Part shown: piece after piece, positions 61,225 to 64,000 of the stretch
Layout of the letters: the number at the start of each line of letters is the position of its first letter
Numbering within the stretch: the stretch's first letter is position 1
Origin: Phyto melanocephala
Lineage: Eukaryota > Arthropoda > Insecta > Diptera > Rhinophoridae
NCBI GenBank assembly: GCA_941918925.1
Contig: OW799235.1
Span: 40,942,701 to 41,006,700 of the forward strand
Reading direction: 5' to 3'
Length of the DNA stretch: 64,000 bases
The notes under the pieces: generated by a model
What the model was told of the DNA's origin: nothing
Databases searched by the model: none
The model's input: the letters and a program-made list of their open reading frames with translations, nothing else
Translations under genes and position numbers: made by a program

Positions 61225-61860
61225 GAGTCAGAGAGTGTTAAATATTTAGGAATTAATCTATGTCACAATCTTATATGGGATAACCACATTAATCAGCTGA
61301 AATCTAAAATATCATCTGGAATTGGTATTTTGTATAAATTTAGAAACAAATTGAATCCTGGAACGAAAATTTTACTCTACAATTCTTTAATTCACTCACA
61401 CTTAACATATCTCCCAATGATCTATGCCTCTAAATCTAGCTCAGTAATAAAATCGCTTCAATCAGCACAGAATAAAGCTTTGAAGATCGTGTTTAATCTG
61501 CCGTTAAGATACAGTACAGTTAACTTATTTAAAAATTTTGCAAAAACTATACTTCCAATACGAGGGTTATATAAACAACAAATCTTAATTTATGTTTTTA
61601 AATGTATTAAAGGATATGGATCTCACAATATACAGTTTTATCAAAATCTCATACACAGTCAGAGAATAACAAGACATGCGACGGATCTGAATGTAGCGAG
61701 ATGTCGCCTTGAGTTGACTAAACAACGAGTTACTTTCGCTGGTGCTAGTGAGTATAACCAATTACCTGACAACCTTAAAAATATTTTTATACTGTCAACT
61801 TTTAAAGGAAGTATAAAACAGTACTTGCTTAATAACGTCGAAATACTTCTTACAAATTAA
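61225..61860 (+). pseudogene. C-terminal part of a CR1/Jockey-like reverse transcriptase
   Basis: About 210 residues from NESESVKYLGINLCHNLIWD to a stop after VEILLTN. Shows KYLGI-x-L...W-x-x-HI, ILYKFRNKLNPGTK, LYNSLIHSHLTYLPM, LQSAQNKALKIV and LPIRGLYKQQILIYVFK. This is the thumb and C-terminal region of CR1/Jockey-type RTs; endonuclease and catalytic RT are missing. The frame is still open, so it is young. Confidence 0.8.
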
Positions 61861-62099
61861 CCAAAAATGTAAATTTGTATATTTTTTTCCATTTTTTCTT
61901 TATTTTTTTTTTTTATATTTATATGTAATATATTGTTAATCTTTTAATTTAAATTATATAGTGTAATAGATTTATTGTTGCCTACTTTTTTTTAGCCTCT
62001 ATAAAGCCATAATGGGCGCTGAGGCAAAATTTTAAATGTTGTTAAATGAAATTGAAATAAAGTATTAAAAGGAAAAAAAAAAAAAAAAAAAAAAAAAAT
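61225..62099 (+). mobile_element. 5'-truncated LINE with poly(A) tail
   Basis: The 3' part of a LINE frame, a short 3' UTR with AATAAAG (about 62055), and about 28 A at 62071-62098. 5' truncation and poly(A) show target-primed reverse transcription. Different family from the LINE at 52437. No clear target duplication. Confidence 0.82.
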
Positions 62100-62881
62100 A
62101 TGCTCACATATGTAGCAATTAGTTTCACTGAATTATTATTACTTTACTCTTTCAATAAATGTTTTTATTTATTTTTAAATTTTGTAATTCCCAATAAACG
62201 GTCTTGGCCAATCTGATGTTGATAACCACCTTGCGCAAGAAATTTCACGGTGGCTGCTAGTTTTAAAATATGAGGGACGGCAGTAGATCTTTGTGGTACT
62301 TTTAAATCACTGCTGATGGAGTTCAGTACGTACATACATAAATGCGTTTTTACTAAAGCCTTCGTTAGCCGAGCGCTGATGCAACCGTACTGTAATGGAA
62401 CGTACTGTAAGCACGTTTGTGCAGTTATAGAACATTAAAAACGTAACATATGTTTTTGACATTCATAAACAAAACAGCATTAGTATAGGTAAATAAAGCA
62501 ATTAAAAAAAATATTTTTCAAACAAGCCTGTACTTTTTTCAATGGATATAGAAGAATTGTTTATTGATTTAAACCTTTGCCTGAACAAGTAAAATTAGAT
62601 GTTCATCATCCATTTTATTAAAAATTACCAAGGAAACTTTAATTTCTTAAATTTAAAAACTTATTTTGTTTATTTTTTTTAATTTTGGTATAAAAATAAA
62701 CAGCTGATTATAAAACAGTGATGGGTATTACAATTTTACAAATGGTTTTTTATTACGAAGAAAAAGTACCTAATGATATCAGAAAATATTTTGTATATTT
62801 ATTTATGTATATTAATATGTTATATTTATTCTCTAGCATTTATAAATAAAATATAATAAACAAATTATAGTTTATTTGATA
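62100..62881. other. Stretch without recognised features
   Basis: AT-rich DNA after the LINE poly(A); nothing recognised. Confidence 0.5.
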
Positions 62882-63705
62882 CTAGCCAAACCCGGCGCGC
62901 GTTGCTACGCCCCTTAATGAATTTGAAATGCATTCTGAATTTTAATTGAATATCAAGTGCAAATACCTAAATATTATAATTTTTTTTATGGGCTTGGCAT
63001 TGCCCACTTTTTTAATCGCGAAATTGTAAAGTCATAACAGCTCAATATGTGTGCAAAGTTTCAGAAGAATCGGACCAGCGCAAGTACCTCAAAATTATAA
63101 TTGTTTTTATGGGCGTGGCCCTGCCCACTTTTCTTTTCACGAAATTGTAAAGTCATAATAGCTCAATATGTGTGCAAAGTTTCAGTATAATCGGTCCAGT
63201 GCAAGTACCTCAAAATGATACCTGTTTTTTATGGGCGTGGCACTGCCCACTTTTCTAATCACGAAATTATTTAGTCATGGCTGCTCGATATGTGTGCAAA
63301 GTTTCAGAAAATTCGGTCCAGTGCAAGTAGCTAAAACTGATAACTAATTTTTTGTGGGCGTGGCCCCGCCCACTTTTTAAACACGAAATTATAAAGTCAT
63401 GACAGCTTAATATGTGTGCAAAGTTTCAGAAAAATCGGTCCAGTGCAAGTACCTTAAAATTTAAACTTTTTTAGGGGCGTGGCCCCGCCCACTTTTCTTA
63501 TCACAAAATTTTTTAGTCATGACAGCTCGATATGTGTGCAAAGTTTCAGAAAAATCGGTCAAGTGCAAGTAGCTAAAACTGATAACTAATTTTTTATGGG
63601 CGTGGCCACGCCCACTTTTTTCCACCCATAAACACTCCCTGGTATGTGTACAACAACTTACCAAAGTTTGAGCCCGATCGGTTTTACAGTTTCGGAGTCT
63701 ATAGC

Positions 63706-63750
<45 letters not shown>

Positions 63751-63772
63751 TTCACTTTTATATATATAGATA
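62882..63772 (+). repeat. Dispersed repeat with six ~120 bp tandem units
   Basis: Opens ACTAGCCAAACCCGGCGCGC. Units start GGGCGTGGCC.CGCCCACTTT near 62993, 63112, 63234, 63355, 63474 and 63598, and include TATGTGTGCAAAGTTTCAGA and TCGGTCCAGTGCAAGTA. Ends in a CA run (63708-63746) and TATATATAGAT. Not coding. Confidence 0.85.
63708..63746 (+). repeat. CA microsatellite
   Basis: About 18 CA dinucleotides without interruption at the 3' end of the tandem-unit repeat. Confidence 0.95.
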
Positions 63773-64000
63773 TGTGTTTATGTATGTATACAAATCAATT
63801 AATATTAATTAATAGATTTGAATACAATTTTAATCTTTACATATTTCACTTTTATTATACACAATGTATATACAAAGCGTATATGCGAGACGCTTAAAAG
63901 TCTCCAGTTTTGCAATTTTAAGGCGGAAATAATTATTATAGTGGTAATTGCGTTTCTAGCAAGTATAGCGAAAAAAGAAACAACAGTAATCAGAATAAAA

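Noticed and set aside
63461..63745. 94-codon minus-strand frame starting in a Cys-Val repeat
   Set aside because: Translation of the CA microsatellite and the tandem 120 bp units.
1..64000. tRNA or rRNA genes
   Set aside because: No cloverleaf with A/B boxes and no rRNA-like GC-rich conserved block was recognised by eye; the tRNA-like strings are primer sites.

Overview
The window is AT-rich animal nuclear DNA, almost certainly from a higher (schizophoran) fly. It shows a spliced gene with GT-AG introns, intact copia-type and Ty3/gypsy-type LTR elements, Tc1/mariner and hAT relics, fly-type dispersed repeats ending in a short hairpin, and an R1/LOA-type LINE. The species cannot be fixed from sequence alone, and nothing looks bacterial or organellar.

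Layout. Positions 1-6217 hold a Ty3/gypsy-type element with one intact 1372-codon Gag-Pol frame; its 5' LTR runs off the left edge. At 6222-10621 is an intact copia-type element with identical 220 bp LTRs and a 5 bp target duplication, inserted exactly at the end of the gypsy LTR. From 30850 leftwards, on the minus strand, runs the only cellular gene recognised: SMC5, the SMC5/6 complex ATPase. I reconstruct 11 exons whose phases all join (2050 nt, 683 codons). They encode the Walker A head, first coiled coil, hinge and start of the second coiled coil. The C-terminal third, with the Walker B/signature half of the ATPase, is not in the window and must lie left of position 1 if the gene is intact. 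The two LTR elements would then sit in one SMC5 intron. Other introns hold Tc1/mariner pseudogenes, several MITEs and Helitron-like repeats.

A hAT element with perfect 8 bp target duplications lies about 0.2 kb upstream of the SMC5 start codon. Positions 32712-39508 are a nested stack of transposons up to four levels deep. Positions 39985-52251 are a 12.3 kb Ulysses/Osvaldo-like LTR element with 2.6 kb LTRs, nearly identical to each other, and gag and pol in -1 related frames. Positions 52437-58096 are a full-length but frame-broken LINE on the minus strand with a 15 bp target duplication. The right end holds a TIR element with 38 bp inverted repeats, a broken lysine-rich coiled-coil frame, a 5'-truncated LINE with a poly(A) tail, and a dispersed repeat containing about 120 bp tandem units.

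Overall this is one conserved genome-maintenance gene expanded by transposons, next to transposon-only DNA. I found no new enzymatic system. The most notable items are the SMC5 model, a SAP-like domain at the N-terminus of the gypsy-type Gag, a 34 bp tandem array in that element's leader, the capture of a mariner-type MITE by a Helitron-like repeat, and the layered nesting.
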